64,000 bases of DNA from Hansfordia pulvinata (GCA_006538405.1 BJKQ01000021.1:1-64000); one strand, 5' to 3'; numbered from the stretch's first letter, positions 49,086 through 62,293 are shown. Made by a program: numbers and translations. Notes: a model not told the origin generated them from the letters alone.

Positions 49086-50325
49086 TTTTGGGACACGGCA
49101 AAAGGGCAGTTCTGCCCAAGTCGCCGAGACGCGGCCAGCCTGAGACAATGTGCCGCCTTGTCTTAATTCCTCGGCTTGCTTCGTGAGATCGAGCTCTGCA
49201 TTAGGCTCATGCCAGGTCCACGAGCGGGACGGCTCGGCGGCGGCAGTAGCAGCAGCAGCAGCAGAAAGTGCCTGTGTCTTAGTTTGCCGACCAACAGGTT
49301 CTTCCGCCGAGTCTTGAGTTAGGGTGTATATACTCGTAAGGTAAGTAAGTAGGCAGGCAGGTACCCGTGTGAGGCTACCTCAAGTAGAAAGGCGGGCTGG
49401 GACGATGATGATGGCGAGATGGCGAGTCTGTGACGTCCCCGAGAGCTGTTCTGCGGTGACCTTCCTGTTCGACCAGCAACTGCTAGGTTCAGACTCGAGA
49501 CGGCGGGTTGATACTCCGTACCGCAGATGCATACCTGGTAGTTCTTCAGGTGGTGTTACTTACAACGACCCCACCAAGACCCGACCACGGTGCCTCTCGG
49601 GCCTTGCCGCACAGAGTCTCGTTCCGAGTGTGACGGGCAGCTTTGCGGCCTTGCATGGAGCATGCCGCCGGCGGGGCCACGGACACAAGCTCTCAAAGCG
49701 GCAAGGCTCTCTGCCTACCTATTCTACGGGGCAATGCGAGCATCTGGCGCTCTCTTTCCCTCGTCGGGCATGGGAAGGGGCAACGGAGAGGGGCGGGGCG
49801 GGGGCGTTGGTTGGCTGCCGCTGATTCTACTTGAGGAGGGCTACGAGTAGATATGCGAACATCGAAATCTCGACGGCGGGGGTTTTCGGCCTGGTGGCTC
49901 AGGGCAGTCGTCGGTTGAGGAGGAGTGGAGGGGGTGGCCGAGACCGACGACGTCATTGCCGCCGAGGACAATTGGCTCGACGAGGATTACTCCATACGAG
50001 CACACACGGGCACACACACACCTGTCCGTAGAGGCTACTCGTGCTACCTCTCGTACAGGTGCAGAGGCTAATCACCTATTAGTAGGACTCTGCCTCTCCG
50101 CGCGAGTCCTCGTAGAGCGGGCGTCCGGCGCTAATGAAGGGAGGGAGGGCAGGCCATGCATCGTGAAATTGCGCCAGGTTGCATGCGGGCGGCGGCCCAG
50201 TGAGCACTTGCATTTCGCGGGGGCTGCTTGTCTCGTGCTAGTCTGTCATCACCCACCCGTACGAGTAGAAGGTCCAGTAGAGGTTGCGGATAGGGGCAAT
50301 AATGATAACGACCAGATGGCCGTTG

Positions 50326-50340
50326 GGGGGGGGGGGGGGG
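50326..50340. repeat. Poly-G run of about 15
   Basis: Uninterrupted G tract in the gene desert. Confidence 0.9.
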
Positions 50341-50480
50341 ATGTAAGCGACCATTAAGATGGAGCTCATACGAAAACTCATAGAGGCGGGGAGGGGGGAG
50401 ACTGGGAACAATTTCACCCAGATCACGCTGTCGGCTTTCCTGGCGCAAAGGTCACACTCGCTACGGAACCGGCGGCGGAC

Positions 50481-50505
50481 ACGAGACGAGACGAGACGAG
50501 ACGAG
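50481..50505. repeat. (ACGAG)5 pentanucleotide repeat
   Basis: Five perfect units. The unit contains the ACGAG core of the dispersed octamer TACGAGTA. Confidence 0.9.
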
Positions 50506-53500
50506 ATCACCCATCAGGCCAGATCGAGTTGACAGAAAGCAGGAGACAGGGGCGCAACTCTGGATTCGCTGTCTGCTCCAACATTCCACCACGCCCCTAC
50601 CTGCCTGCCCTGGTCTGGTCTGGCCTGCTGCCGGAGGAGGTGAGGCGAGGTGAGGTGAGAGGGAGGATCAAGACGCGATGCCTTGTTACCCGGAAGTCGT
50701 CAAACCAGGGCCGGGCCCCCCGCCACCGTCATTTCGCCATCTGGCATGCCCACGTGGACACGGAGCGGCGTCGATGCCTCCGCTGGTCAGGTCACGTGTC
50801 CGGCTAGATAAGGTACGTTACCCTCTGTGCCTCTGTTCTCTCTGAGATGGGCAGGGACTGTGGGAGTACGCGTGTGAGGACGCGTACGCGGATTCGTCGG
50901 ACCAGCCGATTCTAGTCGACATGTCATCCATCAGTCAGTCAGTCAGTCAACCAGTGTGTACGAGTACCACCGCCGCTCAGGGCCCTCGGCACGCCAGCGG
51001 GGCTCCGCCGCCAGGGTCCTGCGCGGGCGGGCCTCTTGGCCGCCGAGCGGAACTCCCCTCCCCTCCCATGTCGTCGGTACGATCCCCTATGTACGGAGAA
51101 GAAGGCTCCCAGTAGTTCTTGGAAGAGGGACACAGAGAGAGCTCTCTGCTGGTGTGCCCTCCTTCACCCACCCTCAGCAAGGGAAGAGAAAATGAGTCGC
51201 CAACTTGGTGACTGTTCTTGCGCGCGAGTGTTGCTGGCCTCCTCGTCCTCCACAGAGGACTGCCCGCCAGGCTCTTTGCCACCGCGATCCATGGCGCGGG
51301 CGGGTGCGCCGGGTTCTCGTACAGAGGGAGGGACTACGGGACCAGAGCAGGAGTTTGCCTGGATAATAATAAAGTACACCTTTGTTCGCGAATGAAAGCC
51401 CCGAATGAAACCCCGCCACCACCACCATCACCACCACTCACGAGAAGATGCTTCACAGGCGCTCGCAATGACGGAGGCCGGGGGGAGGGGGGGGGGGGGC
51501 CACGCAGAACCCCAAAGGGTATCCGTAGGATTCCCACCTGACAAGCGGAAGCCGGTTGGCCACCCACGGGAGAGAAAACCTAATCTCACCGCTGCGGCCC
51601 GGCATCGCCCTACCGAGCCGACGGAGCTTATTAGCGTCCTATTGTTGTTTTGGAGAGGGGGGTGAAGTGAGATGATGAGAGGGACTGTCTACGAGTACGC
51701 TGTCGTTGTTCTTCTTCTTCTTTCTATGGGCTTGTTTTTCCTTCCTTTCTTCGTGGTGGGGTTCGCTGCAAAATGATCTGCATCTCGCTCGTGGCCCTAT
51801 TTTTTTCTCCACGGTGGCTGCTAACTAGGCACCTAGGACCGCATTATCAGCAGATGGTCCCTTTTTATCTTATCAAAGTGGCACGTCCGCGCGACGCGGT
51901 CTCTCTCATGCTTTGCTGACAAGAGATCGCGCCGGCGTCTTCTCTCGGCGAGCCACTTCTCGGCCCTCGGCTGTCCAGGAAAAGCTGGCTCGGCCTTGGG
52001 GCCACAGCTTGTCTGTCTGTCAACTACAGAGTATGTTGATCGGCATGGCACGGCATGGCGCGGCATGGGACGAGGAGATCTGCTCCGGCCCAAATGTACT
52101 GGACAGGTAGGTAGGTAGGCAGTTGGCTGACCTGGCCCAGCCCAGCCCGGACCAGGATGACGCTGAAGAATAGGCCACTCTGGGCTCCCCACTATCGCCA
52201 GAAGTATTCGTAAAGGGGGCCACCCTTGTCGACACCAGCCCAGGGTCATGTGGCCCGATCTGCGCCTGCGTGCCCGCGCCGCCAGTCTTAGCACGCCTGC
52301 GGATTCTCGTAGTGCGAGAGGGCTGATGAGGAGCTGGACGGCGCCATGAACCATGAAGGAAGTGTCTCTTCTCCTCGAATCGCGTCGTCGCGCATCGCGC
52401 TCGCTGCCCGCCGTTGCTGCCGTCAGGAGGCCGGGGCCGTCTTGACGAGGGGCTTGTTCGGCCAACTGCGAGGCAGGCAGGCAAACGCTGTTGCTTTTCA
52501 GCCACCCGGGCTCCACCATCGGGGATAAGCAGGGCGCACCATCTTGGCCACCAGGGCGGCGACGACACGACACCCTTGCACGCGAGCTTGTCTCCTCCTC
52601 CTCCTCCTCCTCCTCCTCCTGCATCGTCTGCGGCTGGCGGAGACGGTTGGCATGTGACTAGACAGCGCAATGTCTGCCGGGGACATGGTCGGTCCGCCAA
52701 GGTGTCCAAGGCACGCCGCCGTGCCGACAGGTAGTGGTACTCATACGAGCAGAAAGGGCCACCGAGTCGAGTCCTCCTCTCGGCCTATCCGTCTACGAGC
52801 ACTCGTACTGCGAGTATCGTAGCTTGGGCGGAAGCATGCCGAGATCCTTTGATGAGAGGTTCCCACCTTATACAGATACCTCAAGCGGAAAGTGCTCGGC
52901 CGCCAGCAGCAGTACTAAAAGTCCAGCTCGCACTCAGCCCAGCTCAGCCCTCCCACACTTGAGCCCGCCCCTCCCCGCGGGCCTCCTGTGTTTGGAAGTT
53001 ATATGTAAGGTAGGTGCGAGTACCTTCTCACCAGGGCTGCTCCCGTCTCTCTGAAATGGCATCATGGGGCAGGCTGGGGATCTGGATCCCGACCCGGACC
53101 CAGGCCGGACCGCCCGGCACGTTCTGCAGTCTTTGGTCGGCGGTCAGAGATCAGGAGGTAGTTGATTCGCCTCCGGGTTTTACCTGCCTGCCTGCCTGCC
53201 TTCTTCCGCGGATCTTCATAGCCCTCACAAGACCAAAGATCCGAAGAGCGGGGGGATTCCTATTCGCAGCACGCCGCCAGACTTGCCTTGGCTGCTAATC
53301 GTAACCAGGTGGCGGGCAGCACGAGTGGTTCGCGCCCGTGCAGAATATTCCCCGTAGAAGCTGTCCCATCCCCGTTCTACCCTGTTAGCCCGCGAGCTAA
53401 GGCAGGGAGCAGCGCTACCGTTCTCTCACCTGACAGCCAATGGCCCACGCTCGTGTTGGGTGATCTTGAGCCCTTGGCCACGCCGTCTTTTTCTTTTTTT

Positions 53501-53778
53501 TTTTCTTTTTTCTTAGTCTTTTTTGTTTCTTGCTTTGGATCTTATTCGAGATCCCTCCCCGCCGAAGCCCTAAGAGACTCCTTCTCCGCCGACGGGGTCT
53601 TGTGAGCATGGATGTTCCCTCGACGGCACTTCACCGCTTCCCGGCCTTCTATCTTGTCGACGACGGCGGCGAGGACGACTCGGGCATAATCACACACACG
53701 CACGAGAGTTTGGTCGCAAGAGCCACACCACCCACCCATCGCCGGCCCGGTTAATCATACCTGACAAGCCGGGCCCGG

Positions 53779-53809
<31 letters not shown>

Positions 53810-53957
53810 AAGCGGTGGAAATTCACCGCCCACCCGCCTGCTTGCTTCCCTGCGGTTGCTCTTTGCCGGCCCCATGCATCATCATCCATACGAGTACGCG
53901 TAGACTCGAGCAACAACAACCCTGTTCCGCGCCAACACTATGGATAACAGTATCGTA

Positions 53958-53959
<2 letters not shown>

Positions 53960-54002
<43 letters not shown>
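53960..54002. repeat. (AC)n microsatellite, about 20 units
   Basis: Perfect AC tract. Confidence 0.95.
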
Positions 54003-54004
<2 letters not shown>

Positions 54005-54223
54005 GGCCGCGGTGACGCCCGGCCCGCCCGCACCGAGAGGCGGCCCAAGGTCACATGCTGCTGCTTCCCCGGGCTGACCTCACCTCACGCTTCTTCATAT
54101 CCCCCTCCCGCATCCCGGCTCGCGGTCCGGAGCCTCGCCGTGGGCGATAACCCGGCCAATCAAGAAGCGTTTCCTGTCCATGTCAAGGTAGCAACCGGCG
54201 GCGGCATCAAGCCCTGCCGTGCC

Positions 54224-54250
54224 GTGTCGTGTCGTGTCGTGTCGTGTCGT
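54224..54250. repeat. (GTGTC)n pentanucleotide repeat
   Basis: About five units, preceded by two GCCGT units. Confidence 0.9.
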
Positions 54251-54770
54251 ATCCTGGGCCCTGTCCTGCGCCAGCGGCGTGGTACCCTAAGCTGCGCGGG
54301 CGAGCAAGGGGCGGCGACGGCGGCGGCTGGGGACCCCCCTGGCTGGCGCCATTTCTGACCTCGCTGCTCCGCTCTGGCTGAATTCTGTCTGGTTCAAGTT
54401 GCTTTCTCACCTGCAAGATGCATGTATCCGTATGTATACCTCGATATGGGAGGTGTACTCGTGGCAGGTGCACTTTGTAGAGGGCTGCTGCTCTGCTGTC
54501 CGAGCAGGCGCTGTTGGAGAGTGGCAACAAGCGACCTTCCACCTACTGCAACCAGTTGCGAGTAAGGGTAGCAAGAACAACGAGGCCTGTGCAGACGAAC
54601 GGCGCCGCCGCCCCAAGCCAGTGATTGTGAGAGGAGGGCGGGGGGGGGGGAAAGGGGTCTTGTCTTTGCTTTTGCAAAGTGCCCCCTCCCCCTTCCGTCT
54701 GTGCACTTGCTGCCCAAGCACGCGTGCACCCTGATGAGAGAACCAGGGAGGTCAAGAGGGGCGGAGGGAG

Positions 54771-54795
54771 ATCTGATCTGATCTGATCTGATCTG
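54771..54795. repeat. (ATCTG)5 pentanucleotide repeat
   Basis: Five perfect units; each junction contains GATC. Confidence 0.9.
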
Positions 54796-55011
54796 CCTAG
54801 TTAGGCCGGCGCTTGGTTGGTTTGTTCCGTCCCACGCGTGTCGTACGCGCACCCCTTTGGACGGACGATCCCACAATCTGTCTGGTATGCTACTCGCAGA
54901 CGGCTTCACTAACAGACCAAAAATCTAATAACTACTCAAAACTAACCTTTTCGTTACGTAGCCCGACGTGCCCGAGTCAGGTGGGTAGGCAGTTGCTCAA
55001 GTGGCGGTATG

Positions 55012-55035
55012 AAAAAAAAAAAAAAAAAAAAAAAA
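55012..55035. repeat. Poly-A run of about 24
   Basis: Uninterrupted A tract with no retroelement sequence visible next to it. Confidence 0.92.
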
Positions 55036-55385
55036 GCAAAGACGGCCGTCCGCCGGACACAAACCCCCGCGCGTGGCAAACCCCAGTACCTGCATCCTGT
55101 GCGTGCGCCGGTGCTGCGCATCATACGTTGGGTACCGCGCACTCGAACCATGTGGGAAGAGGAGGGATGAGATGGGGGAGACGGGGCAGACGCCGCGGGG
55201 GGAAGGGGGGTTCATCGCTTCTCTCTCGCATACGCGTCCCCGTGGGCGCCCCCTCCACATCAGATCCGATCTCCCACCTCCGCCGCCCCGAGTCCCACCC
55301 AAGCAGCCACATTCTTAAAGTGCTTGGGTGCTTGCCAACCCGGCGCAGCGGTGGGCATGCAAGCGTGCGGTAGGCTTTGCTTTGC

Positions 55386-55405
55386 GGGGGGGGGGGGGGG
55401 GGGGG
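55386..55405. repeat. Poly-G run of about 20
   Basis: Longest G tract in the window. Confidence 0.93.
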
Positions 55406-55764
55406 CATTGAGAGGGCGATGTCGTCGTTGCTGATCCGGCGTCGGGGGGGGGAGTCGGTTCGTGTCCTGCGCGCCGATGTCACCGTAGCAATCTTGCTCC
55501 CTGTCGCTGCGGCTGCTTTCCCCCCTTCTTCCTTGTCTCTGGCTCGGCTTGCCGGCTTTGCCAGGAAGGGAAAGAAAAACATGCAATGCGACGCACTGCC
55601 GGATAACGACGTCGCGTCCGAGCTTTTGGTCCGGGATGGCAAGGGGAATACCGACACTCGTAGTTCTGGGCCGTCTGGGATCGTTTTTTTTTCTTCTTCT
55701 TCTTCTGTGGCGTCTGGGGAGCAGGCAAAGAAAAGGCAAGGGGCGGTAAAGTGACAAGGGGCCT

Positions 55765-56900
55765 TCAATCAGAATATGGAGAGATGCATTGCACATCCTC
55801 GTCTGCCTGCGTATGTCGGCGAGCAGGTGACGAGGCGACTTGGTGTCTTCCCCACGTCCTTGCAGCTGCACGGTTGTCTGCGTATCTGTCAGAATGTAAC
55901 AAGCCAACTACCCCTTGCCGAGTTGGACGAGCAGACGGATGCCCTGACAAATACGCCGTCGCTTTCAGGATGTCGTCTTCTTGGCTTCGGGTTGCCCGTG
56001 GAACCTTCTGCAGTCGGACAGCCTGCGCGGCGTTTCTTGAGTGTCTGCGGCCCGCACTGTTTGGCAAAGTGCCAGTCACGCACGATGCTGACGACTGGAT
56101 CGGGCCTTGTGGCTCCGGGAAGAGACACAGCGCTGGAGTGATCCATGTCGCGGCTTTCCGTTCCGGCAGGACGAACACGCTGCTGACACCGTGACACAAC
56201 GATATCTACAGTCAGTCGTTGGCTCGACTGCAAGAGCCTGGGGCGCAGTTCTCAACCAAGTGCTGGAGTTGATCGGACTCGGTCTGGGCGCGAGTACGGT
56301 CAGTCTCGGTCATCCGCCGGAGCCGAGCTTCACTCTCAGTCTTTGCCGTCTTGAGACCTTCGATCTCGCCCTTGGCCGCACCCAGTTTCGCGGGGTGCTC
56401 CGCCAACGTGACAACGTCTTCGTCATTATCAATATGACATAACGCCTTCATCATTACCAAACACCCGAGTATCGAGGATTCCATCGATGATGCACCTGCG
56501 GTGCTTGACAGTAAAGAGGCATGTCTGTGGATGAGGCGGCTTGATAGTGTACACCTGGAATGGCGGGTTCCCCAACGACCATCGTGTGCCGGCAGCGTCG
56601 ACGGCAGCTCCCACATAAACGACTGATGTGGCTTATGAGACTGTGCGTTGCGAGCAGACGGCAATCCAGCACAGAATGAAGCGAATGATGCATCGCCTTG
56701 GTTCAGCCGACGTGGTGTGCACCCTCAGGTTATCACATCTATGAGTACGCCGGTCTTGGCCTCGAGCCAATTCAAAGCGACTATGGAAATAGCCCCGGCG
56801 GGCTCGATTTTCGGACTGTGTATGGTATAAGTGACGAGAGAGCAGCCTACGAGCATTGCGCGGCGTTGCAGAGACGCCGTTCAGCCCAGTGTCTCCAGTA
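55765..56900 (-). pseudogene. Possible broken protein-coding patch, family unknown
   Basis: Base composition here is less GC-rich than the flanks, and several minus-strand stretches read like real protein but in different frames. They include EPAGAISIVALNWLEAKTGV (about 56,740-56,800), NPPFQVYTIKPPHPQTCLFT and RCIIDGILDTRVFGNDEGVM (about 56,440-56,570). A coiled-coil-like run, LGAAKGEIEGLKTAKTESEA, lies near 56,340-56,400 and continues through TDRTRAQTESDQLQHLVENC. Stops or frame changes separate them. It could be a decayed gene, an unannotated gene with short introns, or chance. I recognise no family. Confidence 0.3.
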
Positions 56901-57219
56901 TTTGCCGCCTCTCGTCACAACACAAAGCCTCCCAAACCACCTCATTCAGTATTCACAGGGTCTCCATCTGTTACAGAGCGATGGTCAGATGCTGAATTCG
57001 GCTTTGCGTGGCCTCCGTCCAGTCCGGCCGGAAGACATCACGTCATTTCCCTGTATGTAGGGTAGGGTCTGTCATCCTCGCCTCGCACTGTGAGCAGCCA
57101 TCACGCCATCGCAAGGCGAGCTGCCTGTGCCCAGCTCCAGCATTCCCGGGCCGCCTGTTTTCAGGCCTCAAAACATGTACACGTACCATCAGCTGAGGTC
57201 TCAGCGACCTCCCACCAGA

Positions 57220-60200
57220 TCAGAACAGCGAGATCTCGCGCCGTCCGTCCGCCACGGCCCGGACGCGCGACCCGATCTGCAGCGGGTTGCCCTCGAAGAC
57301 GACAAAGTCCGCGATGGGCCCCTCGTCCTCCTCCTCCTCCTCCTCATCTCCCTCGCCCGTCTCCTTCTTCTTCATCTTCTTCTTCTTCCCCTCCAACCCC
57401 AGCATCTCCAGCACGTTGGCGCCCACCAGGTCCAGCGCGCGGCGCTCGTCCAGGCGCCCGCCCCCGTTGGCCATGGCCGTGCCGGCCAGGAGCGCCAGGT
57501 CGCGGACGACCCAGTCCTGCTCGGGGGCCAGCGCGACGGGCACGCCCGCGTCGAGCAGCCGGTCCAGCGCCGTGCCCTCCTGCAGCGGCGCGCCCACCAG
57601 CGCCCGCCGCTGGTCCCAGGTCACCCGGTACGAGCGGTAGGGGCTGAGGGCCACGCCCGCGACCCCGCGGCCGCCAGGTCCGCGGCCACGAGGTGCGACT
57701 CGGCGCCGCCCAGGATGACCAGGCGGAGTTTCCCGTTGTTGCTGGTGATGTTGTTGTTGCTGTTGTTCTTGAGGCTGTCGTCGTCGTGCTTTTTTGTGAT
57801 GGTGGTGGTGGTGGGAGAAGACGAGGTGGAGGCGGCGGCGACGATGGCATCCTCGACCGTCTTCTTGACGCGCAGCAGCGCCGCGATGGTGTCGGCGCTG
57901 TGCACGGTGACGACCAGCGGCAGGTCGCCGGCCACGACGCGCGCGAGGAAGGCCTGCTCGGAGAAGGGGTCACCAGCGCCAGCACCGCTGCCACTGTCAC
58001 CATCACCGGGGGCGGCGGCGCCCACGGCCTCGAGCAGCTTGCGCCGCAGCGTCCCGACGGCGTTGGAGATGGAGGCGCTGCCGATCTTGGCGTTGAGGTC
58101 AAGCGTGTAGTGCACGGCGACGTCTTCCGCGAAGATGGGTCCCTCTTCATGATGGTCAGCATTGCTGCTGCTGCTGCTGTTCCTGCCGACCCGGCCCGCG
58201 AAAGGGGCGTCGTCGTCCTCCTCCTCCGCGCGCGGGCCCGTCCGGAACCCGACGCTGGTGCCCTGGTGCGTGCCGCCGCCGGCAGCGGCGTACCGGGGCG
58301 CCGAGACGGCGCGGGTGACGCCGCAGCGGTGGGCGGCTCGCAGCTTGCGGGTGCCGCGGGCCAGGCCGTCGGCGGCGCGGGCGAAGACGTCCGGGGCCCC
58401 GCCGTCGTCCGTCGAGGCCTCGGCGTCGATGGCGTTGAGGCCCAGCATCGACCCGAGCGCCACCAGCGGCTTGGTGAGGTGGCCGTCCTCGAGGGCGACG
58501 ACGCGCGCCGGAGTCGAGGAGGAGGAGGAGGAGGAGGAGGAGGAGGAGGAGGAAGTACCCGCGATTGCTGCCGCCATCTCGGCCTCGCAGCGCCCCAGGC
58601 ACGTGATCCGCCCGCCCGAGACGACGGCGTTGATGGTGGCGTTGCCGCTCTCGCTCTCGCTCTCGCTCTCGTGAGGAGGACGAGGAGGAGGGGGACCCAC
58701 GAATGACCGCCTGATGCCCGTGAAGACGACGTCGGACGCCCGCGCCGGGTCCTCGGCCGAGGCCGGGCGCGGCGTCGGCAGCGGGGCGCCGGGCACGGCG
58801 ACGGCGGCCAGCTCGTTGCCGTCGTCCCGGGGCTTGGCCAGCTCGAAGGGGCTCTCGAACTGGGCGGCGCCGTCGATCCAGACCTGGACCGGGGCGGCGC
58901 CGACGGCCAGCGGGTCGCTGTCCCAGACGACGACGTCGGCGTCGAACCCCGCGCGGACCCTGCCGAGCCGGCCGCCGAGGCCCAGCGCGTCGGCGGGGGC
59001 CGTGGTGACGGCGGCCAGGGCCGCGTGGTACGGCAGGCCCCAGCCGTGGGCCTTGGCGGCCTCGAAGACGAGGTGCTGGGCGTTGAGCACGGGGTTGTCG
59101 CTGACGTAGATGGGCGTCAGCCCGGATTGCCACAGGTCGGCGCCCGCGCGCTCGCTGCCGTCGTACGACTCGGCCTTGTACCACATGTTGTCGGCGAACA
59201 GGGCCGAGTCGGGCGCCCGCGGGCCCCAGGCGCGCCGCAGGATCCCGGGTACCCGGCGGCTCTGGTGCGCGTGGTGGAAGGCCCGCACGGGGAAGCGGAA
59301 CTCGTTGCTGTGGTCGACAAAGGCCTCGAGGTCCGCGATCGTGTAGCAGTGCGTGTTGACGTGGACGTGCCCGCGCAGCACCGCCGCCAGCGTCTCGAGG
59401 CTGAGGTCGCGCGGCAGGTACGAGGGCATGTCGATCGTCGTCGTCGTCGTGTTGTCGTTGTCGCTGTCGTTGTCGTTGCCGGCACCCCCCGCCGCCGCCT
59501 CGTCGGCGCCCCGGCACCAGTCGTCCTGGGCGCGGACCAGCGCGGCGGCGCGGTCGAACGCGCGCCGGAACTCCCACGACTCGCCCAGGCGGCTCGACGG
59601 CCCGTGCTCGCGCGGGAACGCGTAGTTGCCCTTGGGGTTCTCGCCGCACGCCATCTTGATGTACCGCGGCCTGCTCGCGGCCTCGGCCTCGGGCACGGCC
59701 AGCATGTCGGCGGCCGAGATGTTGCCGTCGCGGCGGCCGTCCGGCGCGCCGACGGCGTGCTTGACGGCGAACGCCTCGCCGCCGATGTTGTTGGACGACC
59801 CGGGCAGGACCAGGCTGGTCGTCACGCCGCCCGACTTGATGACCTGCAGCTGGCGGTCGAGCGGGTCGAGCCCGTCGATGGACCGCACGTACGGCGCCGC
59901 GTCCCGGCCCTTCTCGTTGACGTCCGAGCTGCCCCGCAGCACCGGCAGGCTGCCCACCCCGGCGTGGCTGTGCATGTCGATGATGCCCGCCGTCAGCCGC
60001 CGCCCGCCCGCGTCGTACACCACCGTCCCCTCGGGCAGCAGCCGGTCGTCGCCGTCGTCGTCGTTGTCTTCCTCCTTGGCGATCTTGTTGCTGCTCGGCC
60101 CGGGCAGGCTCACGCGCTTGATCAGCCCGTGCTCGAGCAGCACGTCCGCGCCGCGCACCCACGCGAACCCCCGGCCCGCCCGCGCGTCCTCGGGCGGCGT

Positions 60201-60675
60201 GCCGGGCGCGGGCTCGCCCGTCCACACGGTGGCGTTGCGGATCAGCGTCGGGGCGCGGCGGCGGCCCCGGCGGCGGCCCAGCGGGCGCTGCGGTCGCGCC
60301 CGGGGCCTGCGGGCTCGGTACGGGGCGCCCGGAGCGCCGCGCAGGTCCGGACGTCCTCGCGGAGCTGCTCGGGGGACAGCAGGACGCGGCCGGCCGAGCC
60401 CGCCTCCTCCCCCCCGTGCGGGGCCGAGACGGGGGATGCCGTCGTCGTCGTCTCTGCCGCCGGCGGGGAAGAGGAAGAAGAAGTCGTCGTCCAGGTCAGC
60501 TGCTGCCACTGGGCGTACACGATGTAGAGCAGGCAGGCGAGGGCGAGGGCGCGCAGGCCGCGGCTCTGGCGGGCGAGGCGGCGCCTGTGCCACGGCGGCG
60601 GGCGAGGCGGGGTGGCGGCGCCGTGGGGGCGGCCGGGGAGGGCTTGCCGGGGGAGGCTGTCCTGTGTTCGTTCAT
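57220..60675 (-). CDS. Membrane-anchored amidohydrolase-superfamily protein, reading frame broken three times
   Basis: Metal-dependent hydrolase of the amidohydrolase superfamily (imidazolonepropionase/CE9-like relatives); substrate unknown. Start ATG at 60,675, stop at 57,220. The N-terminus has a membrane segment (LRALALACLLYIVYAQW) and a Ser/Thr/Pro stalk. The catalytic domain starts LIRNATVWTGEPAPG. It shows the metal-binding IIDMHSHAGVGSLP, then GGVTTSLVLPGSSNNIGGEA, MACGENPKGNYAF, HVHVNTHCYTIADLEAF, FHHAHQSRRVP, IYVSDNPVLNAQHLVFEAAK and FDADVVVWDSDPLAVGAAPV. A second half follows, ending VLEMLGLEGKKKK...FVVFEGNPLQIGSRV. The frame must slip three times: between the ATG and the membrane segment, at a G run at 60,250-60,253, and at a C run at 57,663-57,666. 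Each time one base is missing. Everything else is intact, so sequence error seems likelier than loss of function. Confidence 0.85.
58518..58552. repeat. (GGA)n trinucleotide repeat encoding poly-Ser in the amidohydrolase
   Basis: About 12 GGA units on the plus strand, read as TCC Ser codons on the minus strand, forming a 13-Ser linker between the two halves of the protein. Confidence 0.9.
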
Positions 60676-62293
60676 GGTTGTGTCATGGAATCGGATCTCG
60701 GTGCTGGCCGTCGTGGTCGCGGTTCGTGGTCGTGGCTTTACGTACGAGTGCTCCCTCATTTATTCGTGGGACGTGTTGGGTAAGGTAACCTACGGGGGCG
60801 AACAGGGGACTTGTGTGAGCACGGGTGATAATACTCGTTATAAAGCCAGGAGGCAGTTTGACGGCCGGAAGCGCCGGTAAGTGGACGGACTGCCTGGCGA
60901 CACGGCTCGACACTGCTGCTTGGATTAATCATCCACTGTCACGCCCCGGAGCTTGTCGCCTTGGGTGCGTGCTTGTCACTCGAATATGCAGACATCCACT
61001 CGGCAAGGGAGCTAACTTAGTTGCCGGTCCGGCGGAGATGGCGGCTGTCGGTCCCGCCCCGAGCCGTGAGTCACAGGGATCTGGCGGTCGATCGCCAGGA
61101 AGGCTGAGTCTCTATTGGCTGCCGGTCGTCGCGTTGCTGTCTGAAATACGCGTACACGTCAAGGCATGGTAATAAGCCGTGTGGCTGGCTGTCGTGTCTG
61201 CCTACGAGTGATCATGGCCCCGGGTATTGGCGCGCCTGGGTGAGGCTAGTCGAGCTGAACTTGTCGCAACGTCGATGAAGCCGGCGAAACCAATACTCCT
61301 GAAGAAAACAAGCGTGGACGGGAGGAGAAAGAAATAAAACAAAAAAAGAGAGACATACAACATTGGGGATTCGCTGGTCGTCACCGACCCAACTACTAAT
61401 CCAACGGTAACAGGCTTGTCTATGGGAGAGCGGACGGGATCCCGAATTTTCCTGATCCTATGGTCGTATGTGCTGAGAAACTCAATTGCAGCAATTCATA
61501 TAGTAACGCATTGTTTTGCTGGCTGACGAGGCTGGACACCACGCGCACAGGCTGAATCGTGACTGCCTTCAAGGTTGGCAATTCAACTCATCAGACCCGT
61601 TGGATCCGACACCATCGCGGAAAGGCACAAGCGCTGTCTGTTGCGAAGAGCAGCAAGACATGCAAGCCTGTCCGTAGCGCAGGCATCTCCAGATTCACAG
61701 ACGAAAACGGACTTGCCTCAGAAGAGGTCTTGAACCCTTGAACATAGACTGGAGCTGTAGCTGCGAAAAGTCCACCCACAAGGGCCAGACTGCCCGATGC
61801 GACGCCCGAGACATCAACCACGAGTCCCTTCCTATCATACCGAACCACGCAAAACCGAACGCCATACAGTCCATATCCTCCCTGCCCCGAGTGTCAAACA
61901 GACAAACCAATCCCGCAAGGTCCTTTGACGACCCGCTGTGGTACGAGACTCCGTGGTGTTGTGACAGTCGCGTTGCCCTGCCCCTCCTGCCCCTGCTCCG
62001 TGCGCCGTGCTCCCATTCCGGGAGAGGAAGAAGAAGAAGAAGAAGAAGAAGAAAAAAGAAGAAGAAGAACGAGAAGAAGAAATGAAGAGAAGAGACTACG
62101 AGTACAAAACCCGGAACCGCGCACAGCTTACACCCTTTTTTTTTTCGTGAAGAAGCCCATTTCCTTCGTAATCAGATCAATCATGTCATCGTTCAAGAAA
62201 CCCAGCCCCCTCTTGTGTGTCGCAACCCACATCCCTCCCCTCGGTCTGTAACCAGGTCAAGTGGGAAGGCAAGCAACAAGAGCTGGAGGGTGC
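60676..62293. other. Intergenic, no gene seen
   Basis: Promoter of the amidohydrolase gene and 3' flank of the SAT4-family gene. A (GAA)n-rich tract lies at about 62,026-62,090 and one TACGAGTA octamer at 62,097. A minus-strand frame at 61,591-61,848 has a hydrophobic stretch but nothing else to support a gene. Confidence 0.55.

Noticed and set aside
59025..60527. 500-codon plus-strand open frame opposite the amidohydrolase
   Set aside because: Arg/Val/Ala-rich antisense shadow of a GC-rich gene; the opposite strand carries clear enzyme motifs.
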